From assembly GCF_008370045.1 (NCBI RefSeq), contig NZ_VOBN01000004.1:310001-374000 (forward strand): a stretch of 64,000 nucleotides of DNA, written 5' to 3'. Origin of the DNA: Pseudomonas sp. ANT_J12. GTDB lineage: Bacteria; Pseudomonadota; Gammaproteobacteria; Pseudomonadales; Pseudomonadaceae. The translations under genes and the position numbers were made by a program. Within the stretch, counting starts at the first letter, position 1. Every line of letters starts with the position of its first letter. The notes below the pieces were generated by a model. The model saw only the letters and a program-made list of their open reading frames with translations, ran no database searches and had not been told where the DNA came from. Of this stretch, positions 8,426-17,779 are shown one piece after another.

Positions 8426-10524
8426 TGCAATGGATTATCAACGCGCTCAATCAGATCGCCCTGGCGGCCATGCGGCGCTCGGAGATCGTGGGCGCGTTTG
8501 TCGTGCTCGCCATCGTGTTCATGATGATTACCCCGCTGCCCACCTGGCTGGTGGACATTCTGATCGCCATCAACATCTGCATTTCCTGCCTGCTGATCAT
8601 GCTGGCCATGCACTTGCCGCGCCCGCTGGCATTCTCGACCTTCCCCTCGGTGTTGCTGATCACCACGATGTTTCGCCTGGCGCTGTCGATTTCCACCACG
8701 CGCCTGATCCTGCTGGACCAGGACGCCGGGCACATCGTCGAGGCGTTCGGGCAGTTCGTGGTCGGCGGCAACCTGGCGGTGGGCATGGTGATTTTCATGA
8801 TCCTCACCGTGGTCAACTTCCTGGTGATCACCAAGGGCTCGGAACGGGTGGCGGAAGTCGGCGCGCGGTTCACCCTCGACGCCATGCCCGGCAAGCAGAT
8901 GTCCATCGACAGCGACTTGCGCGCCAACCTGATCAGCGTCCACGAAGCCCGGCGCCGACGCTCGGAACTGGGCAAGGAAAGCCAGTTGTTCGGGGCCATG
9001 GACGGGGCGATGAAATTCGTCAACGGCGATGCCATCGCCAGCCTGATCATCGTCGCGATCAACATGATCGGCGGGATCGCCATCGGCGTGATCCAGCACG
9101 GCATGACCGCAGGTGACGCGGTGCAGCTGTACACCGTGCTGACCATTGGCGACGGCTTGATCGCGCAGATTCCGGCGCTGCTGATTTCTGTGACCTCGGG
9201 GATGATCATCACCCGGGTGTCCAACGACAACCCAGGGGTGGAAGCCAACATCGGCCGCGAGATCGCCGAGCAGATCACCAGCCAGCCCAAGGCCTGGATC
9301 ATTGCCTCGGTGGCGATGCTCGGTTTCGCCGCGATGCCGGGGATGCCGACGGCGGTGTTTATCGTCATCGCGATCATTTGCAGCCTGGGCGGCGTGTTGC
9401 AAATGCAACGGGCCAAACCCAAGTCGAGCCAGGACCAACCGGTCGCCGTGGCGCCGGAGGACAACGGCAACGAAGACCTGCGCACCTTTACCCCGAGCCG
9501 GCAGTTCTTGTTGCAATTCCACCCCCAGCAGAACCGGGCGCAGATCGAAGCGCTGGTCAGCGAAATCCGCCAGCGGCGCAATCGCCTGGTGGTGCATTAC
9601 GGCCTGACCCTGCCCTCGTTCATCATCGAAACCGCCGAGCACCTGGCGCCGGACGAATTCCGTTTTTCGGTCTATGAAGTGCCGATGCTCAAGGCCACGT
9701 TCAATCAGACCCACGTCGCCATCGACGTCGATACCCTGGACGCCGGGCAGTACGAGCAAGCGGTGGCCGGCAGTCTCGACCGCCAGGAAAGCCAATGGCT
9801 GTGGTTGCCGGCCGACGCCGCGCAGTTGCAGGACAACCCGGTGGAAACCATCAGCGCCGGCACCCTGATTGTCGAGCGCATGGAGCGCGCCCTGCAGGCC
9901 TGCGGGCCGCAGTTCATCGGGTTGCAGGAAACCAAGGCGATCCTCGGCTGGCTCGAATCCGAGCAACCGGAACTCGCCCAGGAAATGCAACGGGTGCTGC
10001 CGCTGGCGCGCTTCTCCTCGGTGCTGCAACGCCTGGCGTCCGAATGCGTGCCGTTGCGGGCGATCCGGGTGATTGCCGAAACCCTGATCGAACACGGTCA
10101 GCACGAACGCGACATCACCGCCCTCACCGACTACGTGCGCATCGCCCTCAAATCGTTGATCTACAACCAGTACTGCGGCGCCAACGGTTTGCTGGTGTGG
10201 CTGCTGACCCCGGAAAGCGAAGGCATCCTGCGCGACAGCCTGCGCCAGACCCAGACCGAAACCTTCTTTGCCTTGAGCAACGGCTCGAGCCTGCAACTGG
10301 TGCAGCAATTGCGCATCGCCTTCCCCCTGCGCACCGCCGAACGCGCCGTGCTGCTGGTCGCCCAGGACTTGCGCAGCCCGTTGCGCACCTTGTTGCAGGA
10401 TGAATTCCACCACGTGCCGGTGCTGTCCTTCGCCGAGATCAGCAACGTCGCCGAAGTGAAAGTGATGGGCCGTTTCGATCTCGACGATGACCAGCAAGCT
10501 TTGGAGGACGACTATGCGGCCTGA
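8425..10524 (+). CDS. hrcV: HrcV, export-gate protein (SctV/FHIPEP family)
   Basis: This 699-residue protein has about eight N-terminal membrane segments (residues 15-320). The FHIPEP-family signatures are readable around residues 120-180, including FTLDAMPGKQMSIDSDL and the charged GARFTLDA region. The C-terminal half (about 340-699) is the cytosolic domain that forms a nine-subunit ring and receives chaperone-bound substrates. ATG at 8425 overlaps the hrpJ stop and gives the family length. A longer upstream reading frame exists but lacks family similarity. Confidence 0.97.
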   Translation: MQWIINALNQIALAAMRRSEIVGAFVVLAIVFMMITPLPTWLVDILIAINICISCLLIMLAMHLPRPLAFSTFPSVLLITTMFRLALSISTTRLILLDQDAGHIVEAFGQFVVGGNLAVGMVIFMILTVVNFLVITKGSERVAEVGARFTLDAMPGKQMSIDSDLRANLISVHEARRRRSELGKESQLFGAMDGAMKFVNGDAIASLIIVAINMIGGIAIGVIQHGMTAGDAVQLYTVLTIGDGLIAQIPALLISVTSGMIITRVSNDNPGVEANIGREIAEQITSQPKAWIIASVAMLGFAAMPGMPTAVFIVIAIICSLGGVLQMQRAKPKSSQDQPVAVAPEDNGNEDLRTFTPSRQFLLQFHPQQNRAQIEALVSEIRQRRNRLVVHYGLTLPSFIIETAEHLAPDEFRFSVYEVPMLKATFNQTHVAIDVDTLDAGQYEQAVAGSLDRQESQWLWLPADAAQLQDNPVETISAGTLIVERMERALQACGPQFIGLQETKAILGWLESEQPELAQEMQRVLPLARFSSVLQRLASECVPLRAIRVIAETLIEHGQHERDITALTDYVRIALKSLIYNQYCGANGLLVWLLTPESEGILRDSLRQTQTETFFALSNGSSLQLVQQLRIAFPLRTAERAVLLVAQDLRSPLRTLLQDEFHHVPVLSFAEISNVAEVKVMGRFDLDDDQQALEDDYAA

Positions 10525-10542
10525 TGCCTGGAGACTGTCGTG

Positions 10543-11490
10543 ATGTTTGAGCTGCGGGTATTGAGTGGCCTGCACCAGGGCGCCGCGTTGCCGTTGATTG
10601 GCGAGCAGTGGCTGATCGGTGCCGATGCCGAGCACGATCTGGCGCTGTACGACCCCGGCGTCGCCGCCCTGCATTGTCGGCTGACACGCACCGAGGACGG
10701 CTGGCAGTTGAAGGCCGAAGACAGCCTGATCAACGACGAAGAAGGCCATGCGCGCACAGTGACCGAACTGGCTCCGAACCAGACCTTCGCCCTGGGCAAT
10801 GTCTGGTTGTGCCTGTCGGCGGCCGAGCAGGATTGGCCGCTGGTGCCCGTGGTCGCACCGAGCGAAACCCCTCAGGACAGCGCCGAACAATCGCCGCCGC
10901 TGGTGAACGTTTCGGGACGCTCGACGCGGTTCGACCGCATCGGCGCGGTGATCGTCGGCGTGCTGGTGGGCATCATGGGCAGCGCCTGGGGCTTGAGCCG
11001 CAGCACCAGCCCACCGAGCGAGGCCATCGCCGCGCCCGTGGCCGCCATAGCCGCGCCCGCCCCGCCGAAAACCACCGCAGCGGCATCGCCGCCGAAAGTG
11101 AAACTGGCCAGTCGCGACGCGGTCCGGCGCCAGCTCAACGCACTGCTCAGCGACCGGCTGTTGACCGACGTCAGCGTCGAAGACAGCGGCGAAGGCCTGG
11201 CCCTCAAGGGTGGCCTCAAAGACGATGCGCTGCTGGTTTATCAACGCATGCTGCAACGCTTCAACGAACGCTACGAACTGCCGGTGCCGTTGCTCGACGA
11301 AGTCGCCACGGCGGGTGTAGGCCTGCCGTTCGTGATCGTGCAGATCATCAGCGGCACCAACGCCCACCTGGTCACCAGCGAGGGCCAGCGCCTGTACATC
11401 GGCGATGTGCTGAACGGTTTGCGCCTGAGCCGGATCGACGAGCAACGCATCGAATTCGATGGCGAGCGGCACGTCGAGGTGCGCTGGTGA
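10543..11490 (+). CDS. hrpQ: HrpQ, inner-membrane ring protein (SctD family)
   Basis: This 315-residue bitopic protein has a cytoplasmic forkhead-associated-like domain at residues 1-95 (ELRVLSGLHQGAALPL, then GADAEHDL). A single membrane helix lies around 130-150 (IGAVIVGVLVGIMGSAWG). An Ala/Pro linker is followed by a periplasmic domain with ring-building folds. This is the plan of SctD/YscD/HrpQ, which forms the inner ring with HrcJ. ATG at 10543 follows GGAG; a GTG directly before it is an alternative. The stop overlaps the hrcN start. Confidence 0.9.
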   Translation: MFELRVLSGLHQGAALPLIGEQWLIGADAEHDLALYDPGVAALHCRLTRTEDGWQLKAEDSLINDEEGHARTVTELAPNQTFALGNVWLCLSAAEQDWPLVPVVAPSETPQDSAEQSPPLVNVSGRSTRFDRIGAVIVGVLVGIMGSAWGLSRSTSPPSEAIAAPVAAIAAPAPPKTTAAASPPKVKLASRDAVRRQLNALLSDRLLTDVSVEDSGEGLALKGGLKDDALLVYQRMLQRFNERYELPVPLLDEVATAGVGLPFVIVQIISGTNAHLVTSEGQRLYIGDVLNGLRLSRIDEQRIEFDGERHVEVRW

Positions 11491-12836
11491 GCACCGCCCT
11501 GGCGCAATGGACCCGCGAGCAAACCACGCGGCTGTCGAACTGTTCGGCGGTGCGCATCAGTGGCCGGGTGTCGGCGGTCAACGGCATTCTGCTCGAATGC
11601 CAGGTGCCCACCGCGAAGATCGGCGACTTGTGCGAAGTGAGCAAGGCCGACGGCAACAGCATGCTCGCCGAGATTGTCGGCTTCACCCCGCAATGCACCT
11701 TGCTCAGCGCCCTCGGCACGCCGGACGGGATCCAGGTCGGCGCACGCATTCGGCCGCTGGGCATGGCCCACCGTATTGGCGTCGATGACCGTTTGCTCGG
11801 CCGCGTGCTCGACGGTTTCGGCCGGCCACTGCTGGGGGATGGCGACGGCGCGTTTGCCGGGCCGTATGACCGGCGCACCACCACCCCGGTGATCGCCGAC
11901 GCCTTGCCGCCGATGCAAAAACCGCGGATCAGCACGGCGCTGCCCACCGGCATACGTGCCATCGACAGCGCCATCCTGCTCGGCGAAGGGCAACGGGTGG
12001 GGCTGTTCGCCGGGGCCGGCTGCGGCAAGACCACGTTGCTGGCGGAGATGGCGCGCAACATGGATTGCGATGTGATCGTGTTCGGTTTGATCGGTGAGCG
12101 CGGGCGCGAGCTGCGCGAATTCCTCGACCATGAACTGGACGACACCCTGCGTCAGCGCTCGGTGCTGATCTGCGCCACGTCCGACCGCTCCAGCATGGAA
12201 CGCGCCCGCGCGGCGTTCACCGCCACCGCCATCGCCGAGGCCTTCCGCAAACGCGGGATGAAGGTTTTGCTGCTGATCGACTCCTTGACGCGGTTTGCCA
12301 GGGCCCAGCGCGAAATCGGCCTCGCCGCCGGCGAACCGTTGGGCCGTGGGGGTTTGCCACCATCGGTGTACACCTTGCTGCCGCAACTGGTGGAGCGCGC
12401 CGGCATGAGCGAAAACGGCTCGATCACGGCGATCTACACGGTGCTGATCGAACAGGATTCGATGAACGATCCGGTGGCCGACGAAGTGCGCTCGTTGCTC
12501 GACGGCCATATCGTGCTGTCGCGCAAACTCGCCGAGCGCGGGCATTACCCGGCCATCGATGTGCCGGCCAGCATCAGCCGGATCCTCAGCAACGTCACCG
12601 GCCGCGAACACCAGCAAGCCAACAATCGCCTGCGTCGGTTGATGACGTCCTATCGGCAAGTGGAGATGCTGCTGCGCCTGGGGGAATACCAGCCCGGGTC
12701 CGACCCGGTGACCGATTGCGCGGTGCAACTCAACGACGCCATCAACGACTTTCTGCGCCAGGACCTGCGTGAACCGGTGCCGCTGGAAACCACCCTTGAG
12801 CAGCTCATGCACATCACCTCGCAGTTGCCGGGTTGA
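11487..12836 (+). CDS. hrcN: HrcN, type III secretion ATPase (SctN)
   Basis: This 449-residue protein is the family length. The Walker A loop GLFAGAGCGKTTL lies near residues 172-184. The Walker B region (VLLLIDSLTRFARAQREIG) follows around 260-280, with a PSVYTLLPQLVERAG stretch after it. The hexameric enzyme unfolds substrates and strips chaperones at the export gate. The start is GTG at 11487, overlapping the hrpQ stop in GTGA, so translation is probably coupled. The much longer open frame upstream is a shadow of hrpQ. Confidence 0.97.
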   Translation: MSTALAQWTREQTTRLSNCSAVRISGRVSAVNGILLECQVPTAKIGDLCEVSKADGNSMLAEIVGFTPQCTLLSALGTPDGIQVGARIRPLGMAHRIGVDDRLLGRVLDGFGRPLLGDGDGAFAGPYDRRTTTPVIADALPPMQKPRISTALPTGIRAIDSAILLGEGQRVGLFAGAGCGKTTLLAEMARNMDCDVIVFGLIGERGRELREFLDHELDDTLRQRSVLICATSDRSSMERARAAFTATAIAEAFRKRGMKVLLLIDSLTRFARAQREIGLAAGEPLGRGGLPPSVYTLLPQLVERAGMSENGSITAIYTVLIEQDSMNDPVADEVRSLLDGHIVLSRKLAERGHYPAIDVPASISRILSNVTGREHQQANNRLRRLMTSYRQVEMLLRLGEYQPGSDPVTDCAVQLNDAINDFLRQDLREPVPLETTLEQLMHITSQLPG

Positions 12837-12838
12837 GC

Positions 12839-13282
12839 ATGGACGACGAACTCGAAGTGGACCCGGACCGCGCCGCCCTGGAGCACGTGATCGGTGTGCT
12901 GACGCCCTTGCGCCAACACCGCCAGGCCCGTGCCGAGCGCGCCCAGCGTCTGTTGCAGGACGAGTTGCAGGCGATGCACGAACAGTTGCGGCTCACCGAA
13001 CAGTCGTGGGTGCAGGAACGGGACAACCAGAAGGTCCGGCGTCAGCAGTTGTCCGCCGCGCACCTGGAAAAAACCATGGCGCTGGATGCCGTCGACCGCT
13101 GGCATGACAAAGAACGCCGCATGCTCGATCGCCTCGCCTACATCCGCCAGAACGCCAACCAATTGCGCTATGGCATCGAGCAGCAACACCTGCGCATCGA
13201 ACAAGCGCGACTGGAAGCCAAGGCCCGCCAGCGCGCCGTGGAAAAACTCGCTTGCATGAGCGAGGCCCTGAATGAGGAATGA
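12839..13282 (+). CDS. hrpO: HrpO, ATPase stalk protein (SctO family)
   Basis: This 147-residue, highly charged protein is rich in Glu, Arg and Gln and predicted to be almost entirely helical coiled coil (residues 10-145). It sits between the ATPase and the needle-length regulator, where hrpO/yscO/fliJ genes lie. SctO proteins form the central stalk of the ATPase and help recycle chaperones. ATG at 12839 begins two bases after the hrcN stop, and the end overlaps hrpP by 11 bases. Sequence conservation in this family is low, so the call rests on position, length and composition. Confidence 0.87.
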   Translation: MDDELEVDPDRAALEHVIGVLTPLRQHRQARAERAQRLLQDELQAMHEQLRLTEQSWVQERDNQKVRRQQLSAAHLEKTMALDAVDRWHDKERRMLDRLAYIRQNANQLRYGIEQQHLRIEQARLEAKARQRAVEKLACMSEALNEE

Positions 13283-13838
13283 GCCGTTGAACGCACCGAT
13301 CCAGCACCCGGCACCGCGTCCGCCACAGAAACCGGCACCGGCGGCGATCCAGCCCCGTACCGACACTCCAGCGGCGGCCAATTCGCAGCCTCGGCGCAAC
13401 GAGCCGGAGCGCAGCCGTTTGGCGGACAGTCGACTGATTCCGGGCCGCGACAGCACCCGTCACCTGGATGCCGATGGTTTGTTCTTCGAGCAACTGTTGC
13501 TGCCGTCGGGCAGCGGCAAGGGCAATCAGTCCGGCGCCGGTGGCGGTAGCCATTTCAACATGTTCGCCCCCGCCGACGGTGTGCCGACGCAGTTGATCGA
13601 TGAACTGGCGCTGCAACTGCCGGCCTACGGCAGCCGCCCGTTCAGCGCCACGTTGCTGATGCCCAACCTGGGCAAAGTTCAGGTGCGGGCGAACAAGCGT
13701 GACAGCCGTTGGACGATCGAACTGGGCTTTGAGCGCAGCGACGTGCTGACGCGTTTGAGCGCCCGCCATCAAGCCTGCGAAGACGCGTTTGCCGACGCGC
13801 TGGGGCAGGACGTCGACCTGTCGATGGGGGCCGCATGA
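13272..13838 (+). CDS. hrpP: HrpP, needle/pilus-length and substrate-switch protein (SctP)
   Basis: This 188-residue protein has a Pro/Ala/Arg-rich N-terminal third (residues 1-60), as in HrpP and YscP secretion signals. A more ordered C-terminal segment contains LIDELALQLPAYGSRPFSATLLMPNLG split by positions near 100-125; this resembles the type III substrate-specificity-switch domain. Family members set pilus or needle length and are themselves secreted. It overlaps hrpO at the start and hrcQa at the end (ATGA). Confidence 0.87.
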   Translation: MRNEPLNAPIQHPAPRPPQKPAPAAIQPRTDTPAAANSQPRRNEPERSRLADSRLIPGRDSTRHLDADGLFFEQLLLPSGSGKGNQSGAGGGSHFNMFAPADGVPTQLIDELALQLPAYGSRPFSATLLMPNLGKVQVRANKRDSRWTIELGFERSDVLTRLSARHQACEDAFADALGQDVDLSMGAA

Positions 13839-14551
13839 AGTCGCTGACCCTGCGCCAGGTGACGTCGAGCGTCGCTGCGGCGAGTCGCTTGTTGGGCCGT
13901 GGTTGCTGGCTGGATTTTTCCAGCGCGGAGGATGACGGGCGTCTGACCCTGAGCCCGCTGCCGTCCTTCGATAACGCGGCCAGCGTGCCGTTCGGCAGCG
14001 CCCGTGGCCTGTTGCGCCTGGGCAATGCCGATGCGCTGCTGAGCCTGTTCGGCACCGCGCCGGTGGTGTGCGCCGGGCCGATGCAGCCCTGGTATTGGCA
14101 ATACGTGAATCAACAACTGAGCCCGACTTTGGCCGGGCTGTTCGCGCCGCTCGAACCCCTCGACGGCGTGGATGAACCGCTGCCCGAACGCTTCGATTGC
14201 CGCCTCACCGTGCAACGGGCCGGCGAAACCGTCCACGGCGTGTTGAGCTGCGGCGCCGACACCCTGCTGCGGCTGTTAGACGCCGCCCCGTGGCAGGCCA
14301 TCGAACACCCGCTGTCGGCGGATTGGCCGCTGCACTACCCGGTGGCGCTCGGCCGCCTCAGCCTGACGATTCAGCAATTGGGCTCGCTGCGGGTGGGCGA
14401 TGTGGTGCTGCCCAACGCGCTGGGTTTCGACAGCGAAGGACACGGCCACCTGCGCCTCGGTGCCCGTGATTGGGTGGTCGATGCCCAGGCGCTCGACAGC
14501 AATTTGCAACTGCGGCTGATCCGCGAAAAGGACCTCCACGATGGACAATGA
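13835..14551 (+). CDS. hrcQa: HrcQa, C-ring component, N-terminal half of SctQ
   Basis: This 238-residue protein lies between hrpP and hrcQb. In the P. syringae group the SctQ C-ring protein is split into two genes, hrcQa and hrcQb, and the same split is seen here. The C-terminal 70 residues (IQQLGSLRVGDVVLPNALGF onward) resemble a SPOA-type barrel. Together with HrcQb it should form the cytoplasmic sorting platform. It overlaps both neighbours by a few bases. Confidence 0.9.
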   Translation: MKSLTLRQVTSSVAAASRLLGRGCWLDFSSAEDDGRLTLSPLPSFDNAASVPFGSARGLLRLGNADALLSLFGTAPVVCAGPMQPWYWQYVNQQLSPTLAGLFAPLEPLDGVDEPLPERFDCRLTVQRAGETVHGVLSCGADTLLRLLDAAPWQAIEHPLSADWPLHYPVALGRLSLTIQQLGSLRVGDVVLPNALGFDSEGHGHLRLGARDWVVDAQALDSNLQLRLIREKDLHDGQ

Positions 14552-14912
14552 CCCGCTGTACGAAGACGAGTTGCCGGAGATTGTCGGCGACATCGCCGAA
14601 GCCGAGATCGACGTGGCCGAGCCCGTCGACGAGCCAGCGCCGGACGAATCGACGGCGCTGGCCCCGGACCCGGTCCTGCCCTCCTCGCCCCTGGCCGGTC
14701 TCAGCCTCGAGCTGACAGTGCGCAGTGGCGGCGTCAACCTGAGCCTGGAAGCCCTGCAACGCCTGGCGCCGGGTTCGGTGCTGGACGTGGCCGGCGTGGC
14801 GCCCGGCGAAGCCACCCTGTGCCATGGCGAGCGCGTGGTCGCCCACGGCGAACTGGTGGACATCGACGGTCGCCTCGGCCTGCAAATTACTCGCGTGGTA
14901 TTCGACCGATGA
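14541..14912 (+). CDS. hrcQb: HrcQb, C-ring component, C-terminal half of SctQ
   Basis: This 123-residue protein has an acidic, proline-rich N-terminal half (residues 1-50) followed by a SPOA/FliN-like domain at about 52-123. The domain has the patterns [20 protein letters not shown] and [13 protein letters not shown], which are hallmarks of HrcQB/FliN tetramers. It overlaps the hrcQa end by 11 bases and shares ATGA with hrcR, implying coupled translation in fixed proportion. Confidence 0.94.
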   Translation: MDNDPLYEDELPEIVGDIAEAEIDVAEPVDEPAPDESTALAPDPVLPSSPLAGLSLELTVRSGGVNLSLEALQRLAPGSVLDVAGVAPGEATLCHGERVVAHGELVDIDGRLGLQITRVVFDR

Positions 14913-15562
14913 TCATGGAGGGGATGAACCCGATCATGCTCGCGCTGCTGCTGGGCGCGTTGTCATTGGTCCCGCTGTTTTTGATCGTCTGCACGGCGTT
15001 CCTGAAAATCTCCATGGTGCTGCTGATCACCCGCAACGCCATCGGTGTGCAACAAGTGCCGCCGAACATGGCGATGTACGGCATCGCCCTGGCCGCGACG
15101 CTGTTCGTCATGGCCCCGGTGGCGCACGAAATCCAGCAGCGGGTGCAGGACAACCCACTGGAAATGGGCACCACGGCAAAACTCCAGGTCAGCGCCAACA
15201 CGGTGATGGAGCCGATCCAGCGCTTCATGAGCCGCAACACCGACCCGGATGTGCAGGCGCATTTGCTGGAAAACACCCACCGCATGTGGCCGGCGGAAAT
15301 GGCGGAAAAAGCCAGCAGCAACGACCTGCTGCTGGCGATCCCGGCGTTCGTGCTCTCGGAGTTGCAGGCCGGGTTCCAGATCGGCTTTCTGATCTACATC
15401 CCGTTCATCGTCATCGACCTGATCGTCTCCAACCTGCTGCTGGCGCTGGGCATGCAAATGGTCTCGCCCATGACCATTTCGCTGCCGCTCAAGCTGTTGC
15501 TGTTCGTATTGGTGCAGGGGTGGTCGCGGCTGCTCGACAGTCTGTTTTATTCCTATATGTGA
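14909..15562 (+). CDS. hrcR: HrcR, export-gate membrane protein (SctR)
   Basis: This 217-residue protein is the family length. Its first helix region reads [19 protein letters not shown] and the SctR/FliP signature follows, with [17 protein letters not shown] around residue 150. About four membrane segments are seen. SctR forms the core of the export gate with HrcS and HrcT. ATG at 14909 overlaps the hrcQb stop; an upstream in-frame extension would run through hrcQb and is rejected. Confidence 0.97.
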   Translation: MIMEGMNPIMLALLLGALSLVPLFLIVCTAFLKISMVLLITRNAIGVQQVPPNMAMYGIALAATLFVMAPVAHEIQQRVQDNPLEMGTTAKLQVSANTVMEPIQRFMSRNTDPDVQAHLLENTHRMWPAEMAEKASSNDLLLAIPAFVLSELQAGFQIGFLIYIPFIVIDLIVSNLLLALGMQMVSPMTISLPLKLLLFVLVQGWSRLLDSLFYSYM

Positions 15563-15570
15563 GGCCCACC

Positions 15571-15837
15571 GTGGAAGCATTGGCACTGTTCAAGCAAGGC
15601 ATGTTCCTGGTGGTGATCCTCACCGCACCGACCCTCGGCGTCGCGGTGCTGGTCGGCGTACTGACGTCGCTGTTGCAGGCGCTGATGCAGATCCAGGACC
15701 AGACCCTGCCCTTCGGGATCAAACTGGCCGCCGTGGGCCTGACACTCGCCGCGACCGGGCGCTGGATTGGCGTGGAGCTGATCCAGTTCATCAACCTCTC
15801 GTTCGACCTGATTGCCCGCTCCGGCGGCGCCCATTGA
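15571..15837 (+). CDS. hrcS: HrcS, export-gate membrane protein (SctS)
   Basis: This 88-residue protein has two membrane helices (about 14-40 and 50-72) and the family pattern LTAPTLGVAVLVGVLTSLLQ followed by QIQDQTLPFG. SctS wraps around the SctR/SctT gate. The start is GTG at 15571, eight bases after the hrcR stop, with GAGG just upstream. The 3' end overlaps the hrcT start as TGATG. Confidence 0.95.
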   Translation: MEALALFKQGMFLVVILTAPTLGVAVLVGVLTSLLQALMQIQDQTLPFGIKLAAVGLTLAATGRWIGVELIQFINLSFDLIARSGGAH

Positions 15838-16631
15838 TGCCGTTCAACGCCGAACACCTGTTCGAGTTGATGCTCGGCATGGGCCTGGCCATCGCGCGGA
15901 TTCTGCCGTGCCTGATCCTGGTCCCGGCGTTCTGTTTCAAGCACATCAAAGGGCCGTTGCGCTACGGCGTGACCTGCGCAATTTCCCTGGTGCCGGCGCC
16001 GAGCATCGGCCGGGTCCTGGCCCTGGAAAACGACAACTGGTACACCATCGTCGGCCTGCTGCTCAAGGAGTCGGTGCTGGGGGTGTTGCTGGGATTATTG
16101 CTGTACGCGCCGTTCTGGATGTTCGCCACGGTCGGCGCGCTGCTCGACAGCCAGCGCGGCGCCCTGAGCGGTGGGCAGATGAACCCCTCGCTTGGACCGG
16201 ACGCCACGCCGTTGGGCGAATTGTTCCAGGAAACGCTGATCATGCTGGTGATTCTGTCCGGCGGTCTGTCGCTGATTACCCAGGTGATTTGGGACAGCTA
16301 TGAAGTGTGGCCGCCCACCGTGTGGTTGCCGGGGATGAATGCCCAGGGCCTGGATATTTTCCTCGGCCAATTGAACCTGACCCTGCAACACGCGCTGCTC
16401 TACGCCGCGCCGTTCATTGGCTTGCTGCTGTTGATCGAGGCCGCGTTCGCCATCGTCGGCTTGTACGCCCAGCAGCTGAATGTCTCGGTGCTGGCGATGC
16501 CGGCTAAAAGCATGGCCGGGCTGGCGTTCCTGCTGGTGTACATGCCAACCCTGCTGGAACTGGGTAACGGCCAATTGCAAAAGCTGCTGGATATCAAGTT
16601 TCTGCTCGGGCATCTGGTGCTGGTGCCATGA
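15837..16631 (+). CDS. hrcT: HrcT, export-gate membrane protein (SctT)
   Basis: This 264-residue protein has about six membrane segments. It includes an early RILPCLILVPAFCFKHIKGP region and a conserved GALLDSQRGAL loop near residue 100, followed by MNPSLGPDATPLG, typical of SctT/FliR. It completes the HrcR-S-T export gate. ATG at 15837 overlaps the hrcS stop, and the 3' end overlaps hrcU by four bases. Confidence 0.96.
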   Translation: MPFNAEHLFELMLGMGLAIARILPCLILVPAFCFKHIKGPLRYGVTCAISLVPAPSIGRVLALENDNWYTIVGLLLKESVLGVLLGLLLYAPFWMFATVGALLDSQRGALSGGQMNPSLGPDATPLGELFQETLIMLVILSGGLSLITQVIWDSYEVWPPTVWLPGMNAQGLDIFLGQLNLTLQHALLYAAPFIGLLLLIEAAFAIVGLYAQQLNVSVLAMPAKSMAGLAFLLVYMPTLLELGNGQLQKLLDIKFLLGHLVLVP

Positions 16632-17704
16632 GCGAAAAAACCGAAAAGGCCACGCCCAAAAAACTGCGCGATGCCCGGGAGAAAGGCCAGGTCGGGCAAA
16701 GCCAGGACCTGAGCAAACTGCTGGTGCTGATGGTGGTCAGCGAGGTCTGCCTGGGCATGGCCGATCAAAGCGTGGAGAAGCTGGAATACCTGCTGACCCT
16801 GTCGTTGAAGCGCATGAACGAACCGTTCCTCAGCACCCTGACCGAGCTGATCGGCGAGGCCACCTGGGTGCTGATCACCTTCATTCTGCTGAGTGTCGGC
16901 GTGGCCATGCTGATGCGCATGGCCGGCAGTTGGCTGCAGATCGGTTTTCTGTTCGCGCCCAAGGCGTTGAAAATCGACCTCGGCAAACTCAACCCCATCG
17001 GCCACCTCAAGCAGATGTTTTCCGGGCAGAACCTGACGACCCTGTTGCTGAGCATCCTCAAGGCCATCGCCATCGGCGCGACGCTGTACGTGTCGATCAA
17101 ACCGGTGCTGGGCAAATTGATCCTGCTGGCGGACTCGGACCTGACCACCTACTGGCATGCGCTGCTGACGCTGTTTCGCAGCATCCTGCGCACCACCCTT
17201 GGTCTGCTGCTGGTCCTGGCCCTGGTCGACTACGCCCTGCAAAAGTACTTCCACGCCAAGAAAATGCGCATGAGCCACGAGGACATCAAGAAGGAATACA
17301 AGGAGTCCGAGGGCGATCCCCACGTCAAGGGTCATCGTCGGCAACTGGCCCACGAACTGCTCAACGAAGAACCGACCACGCCGGCCAAACCGCTGGAAGA
17401 CGCCGACCTGCTGCTGGTCAACCCGACGCACTTCGCGGTGGCGTTGTACTACCGGCCGGGCCAGACGCCGTTGCCGCTGATCCACTGCAAGGGCGAAGAC
17501 GAAGACGCCTTGGCGCTGATCGAACGGGCGAAACGGGCGAAGATTCCGATCGTGCAGAGCGTGTGGCTGGCGCGCACCTTGTACAAGGTCCGGACCGGCC
17601 GCCATATCCCCCGCCCGACCCTGCTGGACGTGGCGCACATCTACCAGGTAATCCGCCAGCTCGACGAGATCACCGACGAAATCATTCAGCTCGAAGACCA
17701 CTGA
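16628..17704 (+). CDS. hrcU: HrcU, autocleaving substrate-switch protein (SctU)
   Basis: This 358-residue protein begins MSEKTEKATPKKLRDAREKG, the conserved SctU/FlhB start. It has four membrane segments (about 30-210) and a cytoplasmic domain with the self-cleavage motif NPTH near residue 265, in LLLVNPTHFAVAL. Cleavage between Asn and Pro lets the machine switch from pilus subunits to effectors. The following 75 bases contain neither a clear terminator nor an hrp box, so the next two genes are probably read from the same transcript. Confidence 0.97.
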   Translation: MSEKTEKATPKKLRDAREKGQVGQSQDLSKLLVLMVVSEVCLGMADQSVEKLEYLLTLSLKRMNEPFLSTLTELIGEATWVLITFILLSVGVAMLMRMAGSWLQIGFLFAPKALKIDLGKLNPIGHLKQMFSGQNLTTLLLSILKAIAIGATLYVSIKPVLGKLILLADSDLTTYWHALLTLFRSILRTTLGLLLVLALVDYALQKYFHAKKMRMSHEDIKKEYKESEGDPHVKGHRRQLAHELLNEEPTTPAKPLEDADLLLVNPTHFAVALYYRPGQTPLPLIHCKGEDEDALALIERAKRAKIPIVQSVWLARTLYKVRTGRHIPRPTLLDVAHIYQVIRQLDEITDEIIQLEDH

Positions 17705-17779
17705 TACAGAGCGGCGCGTTCACGAAACTGCAACGTTAAAAGGCTTCAATGGCCTTCAAAACTTTCGGCAGTGCAGCTC

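Noticed and set aside
8389..11472. Minus-strand open frame of 1027 codons opposite hrcV and hrpQ
   Set aside because: It is a GC-rich antisense shadow: the opposite strand encodes well-conserved secretion proteins, and the translated frame is His/Arg/Gln-rich with no family pattern.
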